Source: Lithobates sylvaticus
Taxonomy: Eukaryota > Chordata > Amphibia > Anura > Ranidae
Direction: 5' to 3'
Assembly: GCA_028564925.1 (NCBI GenBank)
Contig: CM053029.1
Location: forward strand, 39,374,253-39,438,252
Length of the DNA: 64,000 nt
This document shows, piece after piece, positions 11,476 through 23,069 of this stretch. Numbering within the stretch: the first letter of the stretch is position 1; every line of letters starts with the position of its first letter. Under the pieces are notes generated by a model. That model had not been told where the DNA came from. It saw only the letters and a list, made by a program, of their open reading frames with translations, and did no database searches. A program made the position numbers and the translations under genes.

Positions 11476-11954
11476 TTTTTCCCCGGTGTGATATTTCCTT
11501 ATAATCCTGCCAAGAATTCTAAATTGTATAGATATTCTAGTAATCCGGAAAAACAAAATTGCCTGGCAGAATTAAATAAGCATGGAAATCTCATTGTAGG
11601 TATTGTTTTTATTTTTCTAATTTTTTATAGTTTTCTAAGGCTAGTATTTTTATACTCTGAAACCCAATGGATGGAAGATCCTTGTATACAACTATATTAC
11701 TGTGTATAACACTGACATATCCCACAGTGCCAGATTACACACTATATACAGTAGGTAACGTTTCCTAGTAATCCTACAAAGAATTCTGGATTTTTTTTTG
11801 ATATTTCGTTAATCCAGAAAAAAGTGTCTGGCAGAATTAAATAAAAAAAGCGTGGAGACCTCATTGTGAGTATTTTCAATTTTTTCACATTGTTTATAAC
11901 TTTCCGAGGCTAATATTTTTATACTCTGAAACCTATGGATAGAATCCTCTGATT
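11476..11954. other. No recognised gene; short local duplication
   Basis: Two related blocks (about 11510-11710 and 11770-11950) both read cctagtaatcc-like, then ggcagaattaaataa, then tactctgaaacc, which suggests an old duplication of about 260 bp. I see no coding potential. Confidence 0.45.
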
Positions 11955-14093
11955 AACCCCCAATAAAGTTCAGCTGTTCTCATAGGTCTTTCCTGACATT
12001 TTCTTAGTCATATCCTACAGCAAAAGCCACGGTCTGCAGAGAGCTTCCAAAGCATCAGAGGAATCTTATTGTTAAAAGGTATCAGTCAGGAGAAGGGTAC
12101 AAAAGAATTTCCAAGGCATTAGATATACCATGGAACACAGTGAAGACAGTAATCATCACATCAAGTGGAGAAAATATGGCACAACAGTGACATTACCAAG
12201 AACTGGATGTTCCTCCAAAATCGATGAAAAGATGAGAAAACAAACTGGTTAGAGAGGCTGCCAATAGGCCTCCAGCAACATTAGGAGCTGTAAGAATATC
12301 TGGCAAGTACTGGCTGTGTGGTACATGTGACAATAATCTCCCGTATTCTTAATATGTCTGGGCTATGGGGTAGAGTGGCAAAAAAAGCATCCAAGCCCAG
12401 CTAAATCTTGCAAAAACACATCTGAAGTCTCCTAAAAGCATATGGGAAAATGTGTTCTGGACTGATGAAACCAAGGTTGAACTTTTTGGCCAAATTTCCA
12501 AAAGATATGTTTGGCACAAAAACAACACTGCACATCACCGAAAGAACACCATACCCACCGTGAAGCATGGTGGTGGCAGCATCATGCTTTGGGTCTGTTT
12601 TAATTCAGCTGAAACAGGGGCCTCAGTCAAGGTAGAGGGGATTATGAACAGTTTCAAATACCAGTCAATATTGGCACAAAACCTTCAGGCTTATGCTAGA
12701 AAGCTGAACATGAAGAGGAACTTCATCTTTCAGCTTGACAATGAACAAAAGCATACATCCAAATCAACAAAGGAATGACTTCACCAGAAGATTAAAGTTT
12801 TGGAATGGCCCAGCCAAAGCCAAGACCTGAATCTGTTTGAAAATCTGTGTGGGGATCTGAAGCTGTGCACAGGAGATGCCCTCACAATCTGACAGATTTG
12901 GAGTATTTTTGCAAAGAAGAGTGGGCAAATATTGCCAAGTCAAGATGTGCCATGCTGAGACTCATACCCAAAAAGACTGAGTGCTGTAATAAAATCAAAA
13001 GGTGCTTCAACAAAGTATTAGTTTAACCACTTCCGGACCAGGTTGACTCGGCTGGGCAAATTGACGTTACCTTACGTTGCTTTTCTTTTTTGCCACCTGC
13101 AGAATGTATCCAGAGCTGATGCGAGTGCCCGGCGGGCACGATGACTGCCGGGTACCCGCGAACACTCGTGACAGAGCGAGAACCGGGATCTGTGTGTGTA
13201 AACACACAAATCCCAGTTCTTTCAGGGGTGTAGAGACAGATCGTGTGTTCATCCCCCTACAGTTAGAACACAGTGAGGGAACACAGTTAACCCCTTTATC
13301 ACCCCCTAGTGTTAACCCCTTCCCTGCCAGTGACATTTTTACAGTAATCAGTGCATTTTTTATAGCACTGATCGCTGTATAATTGTCAATGGTCTCAAAG
13401 ATGTGTCAAAAGTGTCCAATTTGTCCGATGCAATATCGCAGTTCCAATAAAAATTGCAGATCGCTGCCATTACCAATAAAAAAATAATAATAATAAAATG
13501 CCATAAATCTATCCCCTATTTTATAGACGCTACATCTTTTGCGCAAACCAATCAATATACGCTTATTTCAATTTTTTTACCAAAAATATGTAGAATAATA
13601 CATATCGGCCTAAACTGAGGAAAAAATTCGTTTTGTTTTTTAAAAGTGGGATATTTATTATAGCAAAAAGTAAAAGATATTGTGTTTTTTTCCAAAATTG
13701 TCGCTCTACTTTTGTTTATAGCACAAAAAATAAAAACCGCAGAGGCGATCAAATACCACCAACAGAGATCTCTATTTGTGTGAAAAAAAGGACGTCAATT
13801 TTGTTTGGGTACAGCGTTGCATGACCACGCAATTATCAGTTGAAGCGACGCAGTGCCGTATCGCAAAAAATGTCCTGGTCATTGAGCAGCCAAATCTTCC
13901 GGGGCTGAAGTGGTTAAGGGTGTGCACACTTATGCGACCATATTATTTTATTTTTTTATTTTTACTTCCCTTGACCTAAAAGGTGAAAAAAGGTTTTGAA
14001 ATGATTTATTTTGTCTAATTTTTTTTTACATCACAGAAACCTGACATATTAACAGGGGTGTGTAGACTTTTATATCCACTGTATATAACCATG
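11955..14093 (+). mobile_element. Tc1-like transposon split by a TTAA MITE
   Basis: The left part (11955-13022) includes the HTH region as broken text and a DDE frame at 12452-12778 with FWTDETKVELFG (first Asp), KHGGGSIMLW and QLDNEQKHT (second Asp). The Glu block (LNLFENLCGDLK) follows. The right part (13918-14093) ends in tagacttttatatccactgta, the terminal repeat of another Tc1 subfamily. The left terminal repeat is not evident, so the 5' end is truncated or decayed. Confidence 0.82.
13023..13917 (+). mobile_element. TTAA-flanked MITE, near full length
   Basis: This element of about 895 bp runs from TTAACCACTTCCGGACC to GGGGCTGAAGTGGTTAA. TTAA at both ends is the target duplication, and the host Tc1 continues across it. 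The interior includes the conserved blocks cagaggcgatcaaataccac and gtttgggtacagcg. The TTAA target fits Kolobok or piggyBac-type transposases. None is encoded here. Partial copies lie at 25565-26247 (+) and 59607-60242 (-). Confidence 0.82.
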
Positions 14094-14204
14094 TTCCATA
14101 GTGCCAGAGGACACACCATACACATAGATAAAAAAAAAACGTGTATACATTTGGTTTATTTTTTATTGTGTTTAATTGTTTTATTATTTTACTTTTTGAT
14201 ATAC

Positions 14205-15150
14205 AGGTTCATATAAAATTTCAGTAATTCAATTCAAAAAGTGAAACTCAAATATTTCATATAGATGCGTTACACACAGAGTGATTTATTTCAAGCATTT
14301 CTTTCTTCTAATTTTGATGATTATGCTTTACAGTTAGTGGAAAAACCCAAATTCAGTACCTCAGGAAATTAGAATAACACATAAGACCAATAAAAAATAA
14401 AGTTTTAATAAAGAAATGTTGGCTTACTGAAAAATATGTCCATGTACAGTATAGTATGCGCTCAATAATTGGTCGGGGCTACTTTTGCATGAATTACTGC
14501 ATCAATGAGGCGTGGCATGGAGGTGATTAGCATGTGGCACTACTGAGGTGTTATGGAAGCCCAGGTTGCCTTGATAGTGGCTTTCAGCTCCTCTGCATTG
14601 TTGGGTCTGGTGTCTCTCATCTTCCTCTTGACAATACCCCACAGATTCTCTATGGGGTTTAGGTCAGGCGAGTTTGCTGGCCAATCAAGCACAGTGATAC
14701 CATCATAATTAAACCAGGTATTAGTACTTTTGGCAGTGTGGACAGGTGCCAAGTCCTGCTGGAAAATGAAATTAGCATCTCCATAAAGCTGGTCAGCAGA
14801 AGGAAGCATGGAGTGCTCTAGAATTTCCTGGTAGAGGGCTGCGCTGACTTTGGACTTGATAAAACACAGTGGACCAACACCAGCAGATGAAATGGCTCTC
14901 CAAATCATCACTGACTGTGGAAACGTCACACTGGACCTCATGCAACTTGGATTCTGTGCCTCTCCACTCTTCTTCCAGACTCTGGGACCTCGATTTCCCA
15001 ATGAAATGCAACATTTTTCACAGTCAGTGATGATTTGGGGAGCCATGTCATCTGTTGGTTTTTTATCAACTCAGAACACTATTCTGAAGCTCCTCACATA
15101 TGTGAGACCCCTGTGTAGCAGGATGAAAGATCAGTCCAAGGGGTCAACAG
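14205..15150 (-). mobile_element. Tc1-like transposon fragment with an orientation switch
   Basis: The 168-residue minus-strand frame at 14540-15046 is a Tc1 transposase C-terminal half: NRGPRVWKKSGEAQNP, FPQSVMIW, FIFQQDLAPVHTAKS (second Asp) and DLNPIENLWGIVKRKM (Glu). The left end (14205-14470) is its terminal region. At about 15010 the same family continues in the opposite direction: cagtcagtgatgatttgggg on + at 15017 mirrors 14890-14917. The element is therefore rearranged. The first catalytic Asp region is missing. Confidence 0.8.
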
Positions 15151-15445
15151 GCCAAGGTCAGTGCAGATAAAAGGTAGAAATAGACGGTAGGCAGAGGCAT
15201 AGTCAATACAGTCCGGGGTCAGTTCACATGGAAGGCAGTGATATGGTTGGTTGAGGCAGGGAAATAATCAGCACAGGAATTGAAAACGGGCAAATGGCAG
15301 TAAATTAGAATTATGGGCTAACAGTTTACGAGAGTGTGATAGCATCTGAAGCATTCTCCGATGCAAAGGCCAGGTTGGGAGGGACATTGGGGACAATGGA
15401 AACTGGTGTCTTTCCTAACTCCTCTTTTGGTGCACACCCGATACC

Positions 15446-16300
15446 GTTGAAAGATTCATAGTTATATAGTAGGTGAGGTTGAAAAAAAGTCCATCAAGTC
15501 CAACCTATGTGTGCGATAATATGTCAGTATTACATTGTGTATCCCTGTATGTTTTGTGGTAGTTTCTAGTGCGTATCTAAGAGTTTTTTGAAACTATCGA
15601 TGCTCCCCGCTGAGACCACCGCCTGTGGAAGGGAATTCCACATCTTGCCGTTCTTACAGTAAAGAACCCCCCACGTAGTTTAAGGTTAAACCTCTTTTCT
15701 TATAATTTTAATGAGTGGCCGCAAGTCTTGTTAAACTCCCTTCCACAGAAAAGATTTATCACTATTGTGGGGTCACCAATATGGTATTTGTAAATTGGAA
15801 TCATATCCCCTCTCAAGCGTCTCTTCTCCAGAGAGAATAATTTCAGTGCTCGCAACCTTTCCTCATAACTAATATCCTCCAGACCCTTTATTATCTTTGT
15901 TTCCCTTCTTTGTACTTGTTCCTTAGGACTGGTGCCCAGAACTGGACAGCATACTCCAGGTGAGGCCGGACCAGAATCTTGTAGAGTGGGAGAATTCTTG
16001 TTTTATCTCTGGAGTTAATCCCTATTTTAATGCATGCCAATATTCTGTTTGCTTTGTTAGCAGCAGCTTGGCAATGCATGCCATTGCTGAGCATATCATA
16101 TAAAAGGACCCCGGGTCCTTTTCCATCCTAGATTCCCCCAGAGGTTCTCCCCCTAGTGTGTAGATTGCATTCATATTTTTGCCACCCAAATGCATTATTT
16201 TACATTTTTCTACATTAAACCTTATTTGCCATGTAGTTTCCCACCCCATTAATTTGTTCAGATGTTCTTGCAATGTTTCCATCTCCTGCAGCTTGGCATT
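15446..16300 (-). mobile_element. CR1-type LINE 3' fragment
   Basis: The minus strand carries the C-terminal reverse-transcriptase region of a CR1-group element. Visible pieces are NVEKCKIMHLGGKN (16022-16282), then ANRILACIKIGINSRDKTRILPL and RPHLEYAVQFWAPVL (15891-16094), then text for RLRGDMIPIYK-like sequence toward 15790. The 3' end at 15446-15480 reads tagtaggtgaggttgaaa. It is severely 5'-truncated with frameshifts, the usual state of CR1 copies. A second copy in the opposite direction lies at 19169-20051. Confidence 0.85.
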
Positions 16301-16734
16301 GATTCAACCTTTTAGAAACTGTTATGATATATTATGAGGAGGAGACTAGACAAATGTTGTTTGGAGCTTAGCTAAAAAAATTACTTATGGTTTTTGAAGA
16401 AGTAAATCCAGTTTGCTGAATAATACACAATAAATAAAACTTTGTGTGTCTCTTTCACACTTGGATAATGCTAATTCATCAAAGTAATTAGACATTTTCA
16501 ACCAAAGCCCATAAATAGTTTCTAAATCTGCATTTTTATATTTTTGTATATATTTATTGCATTATATTTGACAAACTACACAGTAACACACATTTCAATT
16601 TTTTTCCTACTTTTTTATTAGCAAAAGAATGGTGTTTGTTTGAAATATTCAGAAGATTATAAAAGTGATACAAGCCCTTAAATAGTTTATAAATCTGTGC
16701 AGCGTATATTGAATACTTTTCACTTTCCCACCAG
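16301..16734. other. Upstream region of olfactory receptor 1
   Basis: No coding frame or repeat is recognised. The end of the interval is a pyrimidine-rich 3' splice site (cttttcactttcccaccag, AG at 16733-16734) lying 31 bases before the first in-frame ATG of the receptor gene. This fits the usual gene plan of a non-coding or nearly non-coding first exon spliced to a single coding exon. Confidence 0.45.
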
Positions 16735-16764
16735 ACTACGTGTGGACAGAACAAGACAGTGGCG

Positions 16765-17673
16765 ATGAAGTTATATCTCCTGGGATTTGGTGATCTCCAG
16801 AACATGAGGACTTTTATTTTTCTCTTGTTCCTCCTCGTTTATCTTATCACGGTAATAGGTAACATCTTAATTATAGCCTTGATAGCTATCAGTCCAAGAC
16901 TCCATTCACCCATGTACTTTTTTATTTGCAATCTATCTGCCTGTGAGATGCTTTTTATCACCATAATAATGCCAAACCTACTGTACGTCTTATGGTGGAA
17001 TGGCGGTTACATGTCATTCTATGGGTGTATCACCCAACTTTATGTGGGGTCAGCAACAGGTAGTGCGGAATGTCTCCTCTTAACAGTTATGGCGTATGAC
17101 AGACACTTGGCCATATGCAACCCTTTAAGGTACACTTCCATCATGAACATTAACACTCAAAACCATCTAGTTGTTTGGGCTTGGATGACTGGATTCATAG
17201 TTCTGGTGTCATCGACAATTATAATCTGCAACCTACAGTTCTGTGGTTTGAACACCATTGACCATCTGTTTTGTGACCTGGCTCCAATTCTGCGGTTGTC
17301 TACTTCAGATACTTCAGTGGTGGAAACAGAAGTTTTTTTAATAATTGTTATTCTGAGCCTCTTACCATTTGTCTTGATTATTTTGAGCTATGCCACCATA
17401 TTTTACACCATCCTGGGAATTTCTTCCAAAACAGGAAGACAAAAAACATTTTCTACATGTAGTTCCCATTTAGCTTCTGTCTGTATCTACTTTGGGACAA
17501 TATTCATCATTTATTTGGTTCCTTCACAACAAAACTTTATAAAGATTAACAAGTTGCTTTCTCTGTTGTATGTTGTTGTGACGCCTCTTCTTAATCCAAT
17601 TATTTATAGTCTAAGAAATAAGGAAATGTTGGATTGTTTTAGATATTACTTTGCTCTTATTATTGTAAGGTAA
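16765..17673 (+). CDS. Olfactory receptor, G-protein-coupled
   Basis: This is a seven-helix odorant receptor that would signal through the olfactory G protein in sensory neuron cilia. From ATG at 16765 it is 302 residues, and the family norm is about 310. Helix 1 holds GN (VIGNILI), the helix 2 start has PMYFF, and helix 3 ends MAYDRHLAICNPL. Helix 6 starts with FSTCSSHL, and helix 7 has PLLNPIIYSLRN. Conserved Cys residues lie in both main extracellular loops. The Tyr of the usual MAYDRY is His here. Upstream, the open frame continues as T-T-C-G-Q-N-K-T-V-A before Met: an N-glycosylation sequon of the kind receptors carry at the N-terminus. ACG (16738-16740) stands where the ancestral ATG probably was. 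No break is seen in the helices. Subfamily not determined. Confidence 0.93.
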   Translation: MKLYLLGFGDLQNMRTFIFLLFLLVYLITVIGNILIIALIAISPRLHSPMYFFICNLSACEMLFITIIMPNLLYVLWWNGGYMSFYGCITQLYVGSATGSAECLLLTVMAYDRHLAICNPLRYTSIMNINTQNHLVVWAWMTGFIVLVSSTIIICNLQFCGLNTIDHLFCDLAPILRLSTSDTSVVETEVFLIIVILSLLPFVLIILSYATIFYTILGISSKTGRQKTFSTCSSHLASVCIYFGTIFIIYLVPSQQNFIKINKLLSLLYVVVTPLLNPIIYSLRNKEMLDCFRYYFALIIVR

Positions 17674-17923
17674 TATATAGCCAAGGATTACACCTTTACC
17701 TACCAGTATAATATAAATATATAGATTATCATTAGCCAAACCACCCTGATTTAAAACAGTATAGCTCTAAATAGCAGATCGCAAAAAGGAAATGGGGTGT
17801 TTAATAGGTGGATGTGTTCCAAAAATCATGGAAAGATCACTTGCATATCTTTTTTTATAATTGTTATTTTGTGGAAGATGTCTATCACTGTAACACAGAT
17901 CAAACCAGTAAATACGGAAGAAA
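17674..17923. other. 3' flank of olfactory receptor 1
   Basis: AT-rich sequence with no gene or repeat that I can name. I see no clear AATAAA before the MITE begins at 17932. Confidence 0.35.
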
Positions 17924-17931
17924 TTGTTCAC

Positions 17932-18896
17932 TAGACATGTGCAATTCTTGTCTTTCCAAATTATTGTTTTAATGAATGTCGACAAATTCGTTAATTCAGA
18001 AACATCCGAATTAACAAAAACCCATTTAGCAAATTTTTACGATTATTCGTAAATTGAAATATTCGAGAATTTGTAAATTTGAAAATTCGTAAATCAGAAA
18101 TTCGAAAATCCGAAAACACTGAAATTTCAAAAATCGAAATAATAACTAACTATTAAATTATAGGTATTTGAATTTCCTTTCAAATTTGGCTGTTAGTGAA
18201 CGTTACGAATAATCCGAAATAACAAATGCCGTAGCTAAACGAATGGAACGTAACAAATTAATAATAATAAATAACAATAATAATAATAATAAAACATTTT
18301 TATTACTAATATTATTTATTAATTTGTTCCGTTCCATTTGTTTAGATGCAGCATTCGTTATTTTGGATAATTAGTAACTTTAGATAAATTTGTATTCGTT
18401 ACGTTCACTAACAGCCAAATTTGAAAGGAAATTCCAATACCTATAATATAATAGTTAGTTATTGTTAGTTAGTTAGTTAGTTAGTTAGATATTATTTCAG
18501 ATTTTTGGATTTTCGTTCTTTCTAATTTTTGGATTTTCTTTCTTATTTTTGGATATTTGAAAAATTTGTAAATTCGTAAATTTAAAAATTCGTAAATCAG
18601 AAATTTGAAAATTATGAAAACCCCAAAATTTGAAAATCTGAAATAATAACTAACTATTAAATTATAGGTACCTATAATTTAATAGTTAGTTATTGTTAGT
18701 TAGTTATTATTTAGAATTTTCGGATTTTCTTTCTTATTTTCAGATTTTTTAATTTACGTATTTAGGAATTTCGAATTTACAAAATTGCAAATTTACAAAT
18801 TTTAAAATGTACGAATTGCGATCATAAAGAATGCCCTGAAAAAAAACAATATGAATGCAACGAAAACTAACCCATTTTTGGCAGTGCACATGTCTA
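17932..18896. mobile_element. hAT-like MITE built of long hairpins
   Basis: The ends TAGACATGTGCA and TGCACATGTCTA are flanked by TTGTTCAC (17924-17931) and TTGTTAAC (18897-18904), a 7-of-8 match. The interior is nearly all inverted repeat. One hairpin pairs about 18130-18260 with 18330-18480 around a tip of taa repeats, and a perfect 50-bp palindrome lies at 18645-18694. It has no coding capacity. A fragment of the same interior lies at 27935-28055. Confidence 0.82.
18645..18694. repeat. Perfect 50-bp palindrome
   Basis: The two 24-bp arms beginning aataactaactattaaatt are exact reverse complements around a central TA. It can form a cruciform or hairpin. Confidence 0.9.
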
Positions 18897-19168
18897 TTGT
18901 TAACAGTGTAAGAAATGTATGATGCAATATATACACTCACCGGCCACTTTATTAGGCTCAATTGCTTGGTAACACAAATTGCTAATCTGCCCGTGACATG
19001 TCAGCAACTCAATGCATTTAGGCTTCTAGATGTGGTGAAGACAACTTGCTGAAGTTCAAAACAAAGCATCAGAGTAGAGAAGAAAGGGGAATTAGGTGAC
19101 TTTGAACATGGCATGGTTGTTGGTGTCAGATGGGCTGGTCTGAGTATTTCAAAAACTGATGATCCTGT

Positions 19169-20051
19169 TTAATTTGTTCATAAACAACCTGGATGACAGT
19201 TCAATCTCTGTATTTGAGAACGATACTAAGTTAAGCAGGGCAATAACTTCTCTGCAGTATGTGGAAACCTTGCAAGAAGATCTGAACAAATTAATGGGGT
19301 GGGCAACTACATGGCAAATGAGGTTCAATGTAGAAAAATGTAAAATAATGCATTTGGGTGGCAAAAATATGAATGCAATCTATACACTGGGGGAGAACCT
19401 CTGGGGGAATCTAGGAAGGAAAAAGACCTGGGGGTCCTAGCAGATGCATGCAATGCCAAGCTTTTGCTAACAAAGCAAACAGAATATTGGCATGCATTAA
19501 AAAGGGGAATAATTCCAGAGATAAAACGATAATTCTCCCACTCTACAAGACTCTGGTCTGGCCGCACCTAGAGTATGCTGTCCAGTTCTGGGCACCAGTC
19601 CTCAGGAAGGATGTACTGGAAATGGAGTGAGTACAAAGAAGGGCAACAAAGATAATAAAGGGTCTGGAGGATATTAGTTATGAGGAAAGGTTGCGAGCAC
19701 TGAACTTATTTTCTCTGGAGAAGAGACGCTTGAGAGGGGATATGATTTCAATGTACAAAAACCGTACTGGTGACCTCACAATAGGGGTAAAACTTTTTTG
19801 CGGAAGGGAGTTTAACAAGACTCGTGGCCACTCATTAAAATTAGAAGAAAAGAGGTTTAACCTTAAACTGCGTAGAGGGTTCTTTGCTGTAAGAGCATCA
19901 AGGATGTGAAATTCCCTTCCACAGGCGGTGGTCTCAGTGGGGGCATCGATAGTTTAAAAAAACTATTGACATATAATCACACACATAGGTTGGACTTGAT
20001 GGACTTGTGTCTTTTTTTCAACCTCACCTACTATGTAACTATTTAACTATA
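19169..20051 (+). mobile_element. CR1-type LINE 3' fragment inside Tc1
   Basis: The + strand encodes the CR1 reverse-transcriptase C-terminus in pieces: NVEKCKIMHLGGKN at 19159-19440, then NRILACIKKGNNSRDK and WPHLEYAVQFWAPVL at 19448-19630, then LNLFSLEKRRLRGDMISMYK at 19691-19909. It ends in a tail of cctactatgtaactatttaa. The flanks tgatgatcctg (19158-19168) and tgatgatcttg (20052-20062) form a target duplication of about 11 bp with one difference. It is 5'-truncated with a few frame breaks. Confidence 0.88.
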
Positions 20052-20548
20052 TGATGATCTTGTGGGATTTTCACACATCTTTCGGGTTTACAGAGAATGG
20101 TCAGAAAAAGAGAAAATATCCAGTGAGCGACAGTTGTGTGGACATAAATGCCATGTTGATGTCAGAGGAGAATGGGCAGATTGGTTCCAGATAATAGAAA
20201 GGGAACAGTAACTCAAATATCCACTTGTTACAACCAAGGTATGCACAATACCATCTTTGAACACACAACACATCAAGCCTTGAAGCAGATGGGCTACAGC
20301 AGCAGAAGACCACACCGGGTGCTACTCCTGTCAGCTAAGAACAGGAAACTGAGGCTACAATTCGACTCTCCAAAATTGGACAATATAAGATTGGAAAAAC
20401 ATTGCCTGGTCTGATGAGTCTGGATTTCAGCTGCAACATTCAGATGGTGGGGTCAGAATTTGGCAGAAACAACATAAAAGTATGGTTCCATCCTGCCTTG
20501 TATCAATGGTTCAGGCTGGTGGTGGTGTAATGGTGTCGGGGATATTTT

Positions 20549-21633
20549 TGGAGCGCCCACACTTTGCTAAAATGTGCGCTATCAGTGTAAATTTAGTTTT
20601 CCAGAACTGTAACAGAGTTCTGGGGGTTAATTGTACAGGTCTTTTACTTTGGCATCAGTTTGGCTGGGCTGTACTGGAGTTCTGCCTTGTCATAGGTGCA
20701 GTGAGGCACCTGTGACAGGCTGAGAACCAAGCCTGTTTGGACGTGTTATGTACCAATCTTTCCCGGAGCCAATCAGTGGGCGTGTCTGGCCCCGCTGCGT
20801 AGTCTGGGAAGGGGTATTTAAGGTGCTGAAGTCACGTGTTCAGGGTTCGGCTTGCTCTTCTGTTCCTGGTTCCAGTCCGGACTGGCCCCGTGAGGGGTCC
20901 CGGACCCAGGAGCGTCTGCTGTCCTCGCAGGCATAGTCACCCTGACCAGCCCCAGAGGCCCTCATGGTCTGGGGATCCGTCCGTTCCCGAGGCTCAGAAC
21001 TGGCTAGTTCGAGGCCCAGTAACTGAAGGAGGATTCAGAGGTGTCCCGGTGTGCTCTCGGTATTGGAGGGACACGGCAACTCATACAAGCAACCAGGGGA
21101 GGACTCTTCGGAGAAGGGCAAAGAAGCTGGCTGCTCAGTAAGAGCCTGGGAGCTGAGTTGTATGGACACTAGAGAATCCACACTTCTCACAGTATCGCCA
21201 AGAAGGCTGAGAGATCCAGATACTGTGGGAAAGGTTCCTACTTAACTTCAGTTACAATTTAGTCTGTGGCAGAGACTTTTGCAAAGTTTCCGGATCACAT
21301 GTTGTCTGCTAAATCTACGGTTAGAGGTTTATTCAGCAGTGAAGTGCCCAGTTGCGAGTGGCTACTCTCTGGGCTAACTAAGAGACATGCAGTTGATGTC
21401 AGCAGTTCAAAGTGCCTGAGTTTTATCACCCATGCCCTCTATTCCCACCTAAGACTGTGTTGTTGGATGTTACCCCTGCAGAATAAAATCCTCAAAAAGG
21501 ACTTTGTGTGTCGGCATCTGAAGTTACTGGGTACTAACCCTGGGAACCCCTAGACAACGAAAGATGAGCAACGAGGAGGTAATTGGTAAGCCCAGAAAAG
21601 TCAAGGCCGCCCCTGGGGGTTATGGCCGCTACA
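20549..21633. mobile_element. Solo-LTR-like insertion inside Tc1
   Basis: A block of 1085 bp opens TGGAGCGCCC and closes GGCCGCTACA, imperfect inverted ends of TG...CA type. It is flanked by TTTT (20545-20548 and 21634-21637), and the Tc1 reads across as ggatattttcttggcac. A TATA-like gtatttaagg lies at about 20814, just after a ccaatcagtgggcgtg box. No gag, pol or env is present. The short duplication makes the exact ends tentative. It looks like an old LTR relic. Confidence 0.5.
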
Positions 21634-22092
21634 TTTTCTTGGCACACTTTGGGCCCCTTATTACCAACTGAGCATTGTTTAAACACCACAGCCTACCTGA
21701 GTATTGTTGCTGACCATGTCCATCCCTTTATGACTACAATGTACCCATCTTCTGATGGCTCCTTCTAGGAAGAGGACGCACCATGTCACAAAGCTCCAAT
21801 CATCTCACCACTGTTTTTTTGAACATGACAATGAGGTCACTGTATTCCGATGGCCTCCTTAGTCACCAAATCTCAATCCAATAGAGCACCTTTGGTGATG
21901 TGGTGGAAATGGGAGATTGGCACCATGGATGTGCAGCTGACAAATCGGCAGCAGCTGTGTGATGCTATTGTGTCACTACGGAGCAAGATCTCTGAGGAAC
22001 GTTTCCAACACCTTGTTGTATCTATGCCACAAAGATTTAAGGCAGAAGGTGGTGCAATAGCAAGGTGTACCTAATCAAGTGAGCAGTGATTG

Positions 22093-22442
22093 TATTTCAA
22101 GACCACTAATATATATTACGTCTTCTATATCTATTATCAATGAACAGCATAAGGTAATATTTATATGTAGCATAAAATCAGAGCAAACTGTTGGAGCAAC
22201 ACAAGGAAGCTATTAATAAATAAATAAAGAATACATTTGTTTTTCAAAAGAGAGAAAGTAGAGTTGAGTTTGGGATGGCACTACATTAGTTCTCCAATGT
22301 AGCTGGATTTATACATCTGGCTGGAATCAAGATATGAGTAAAAAATTTTTTGTTTGGTGTGCTGAGAGGTGGGCTGACAAAAGGTAGGCCAAGGAGGCAG
22401 TGAATGGGAACTAGTGCTAGGGGTACATCCAGTACTTGTCTA
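22093..22442. other. No recognised gene
   Basis: AT-rich sequence between the Tc1 end and the satellite array. I see no domain or repeat structure. Confidence 0.35.
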
Positions 22443-23066
22443 AATATCTGGATCATTTGCACTGATGGGCACTGGTAGGCTGCACTGATGGGTCTGCACT
22501 GATAGCCTGCACTGATGGGTACTGATAGGCTGCACTGATAGGCTACACTGATTGACCTGCACTGATGGGACTGCACTGATGGAGCTGCACTGATATGTTG
22601 CACTGGTGGGGCTGCACCAATGGGCACTGATAGGCTGCACTGATTGGGCTGCACTGATGGGGCTGCACTGATGGACACTGTTAGGCTGTACTGATAGGCT
22701 GCACTGGTGGGGCTGCACTGATGAGCACTGATAGGCTGCACTGATGGGGCTGCACTGATAGGCTGCACTGGTTGGGCTGCACTGATGGGGGTTGCACTGA
22801 TGGGCACTGATAGGCTGTTCTGATGGGGCTGCACTGATAGGCACTGCTAGGCTGCACTGATGGGGCTGCACCTATGGACACTGATAGGCTGCACTGATTG
22901 GGCTGCACTGATTGGACTGCACTGATAGGGTTGCACTGATGGGCACTGATAGGCTGTACTGGTGGGGTTGCACTGATGGGCACTGATAGGCTGCACTGAT
23001 GGGGCGGCAGTGACAGGCTACACTGATTTGGCTGCACTGATGGGCACTGCTAGGCTGCACTGATGG
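22443..23066. repeat. Degenerate 12-bp satellite (ggctgcactgat)
   Basis: The unit ggctgcactgat and its variant gggcactgatag repeat for more than 600 bp with many substitutions. Long Ser/Gln/Pro-rich frames on the minus strand are read-through of the repeat and are not genes. Confidence 0.9.
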
Positions 23067-23069
23067 GAC

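Larger units (their letters stand above)
18937..22092 (+). mobile_element. Tc1-like transposon split by a CR1 tail and an LTR-like block
   Basis: The left terminal repeat reads cactcaccggccactttatt at 18939, and the right reads ggtgtacctaatcaagtg near 22064, the expected mirror with changes. The host sequence continues from 19157 to 20060 and from 20548 to 21634 once the two insertions are set aside. Transposase remnants on + include the text for RRPHRVLLLSAKNRKLRLQF (20283-20400), LVWXESGFQLQHSDG-like sequence (about 20405-20460) and a C-terminal part at about 21850-22060. Many breaks are present, so it is a fossil copy. Confidence 0.82.

Noticed and set aside
16759-16764. GTG start for receptor 1
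   Set aside because: Vertebrate genes rarely use GTG. The ATG at 16765 or an upstream exon is more likely.
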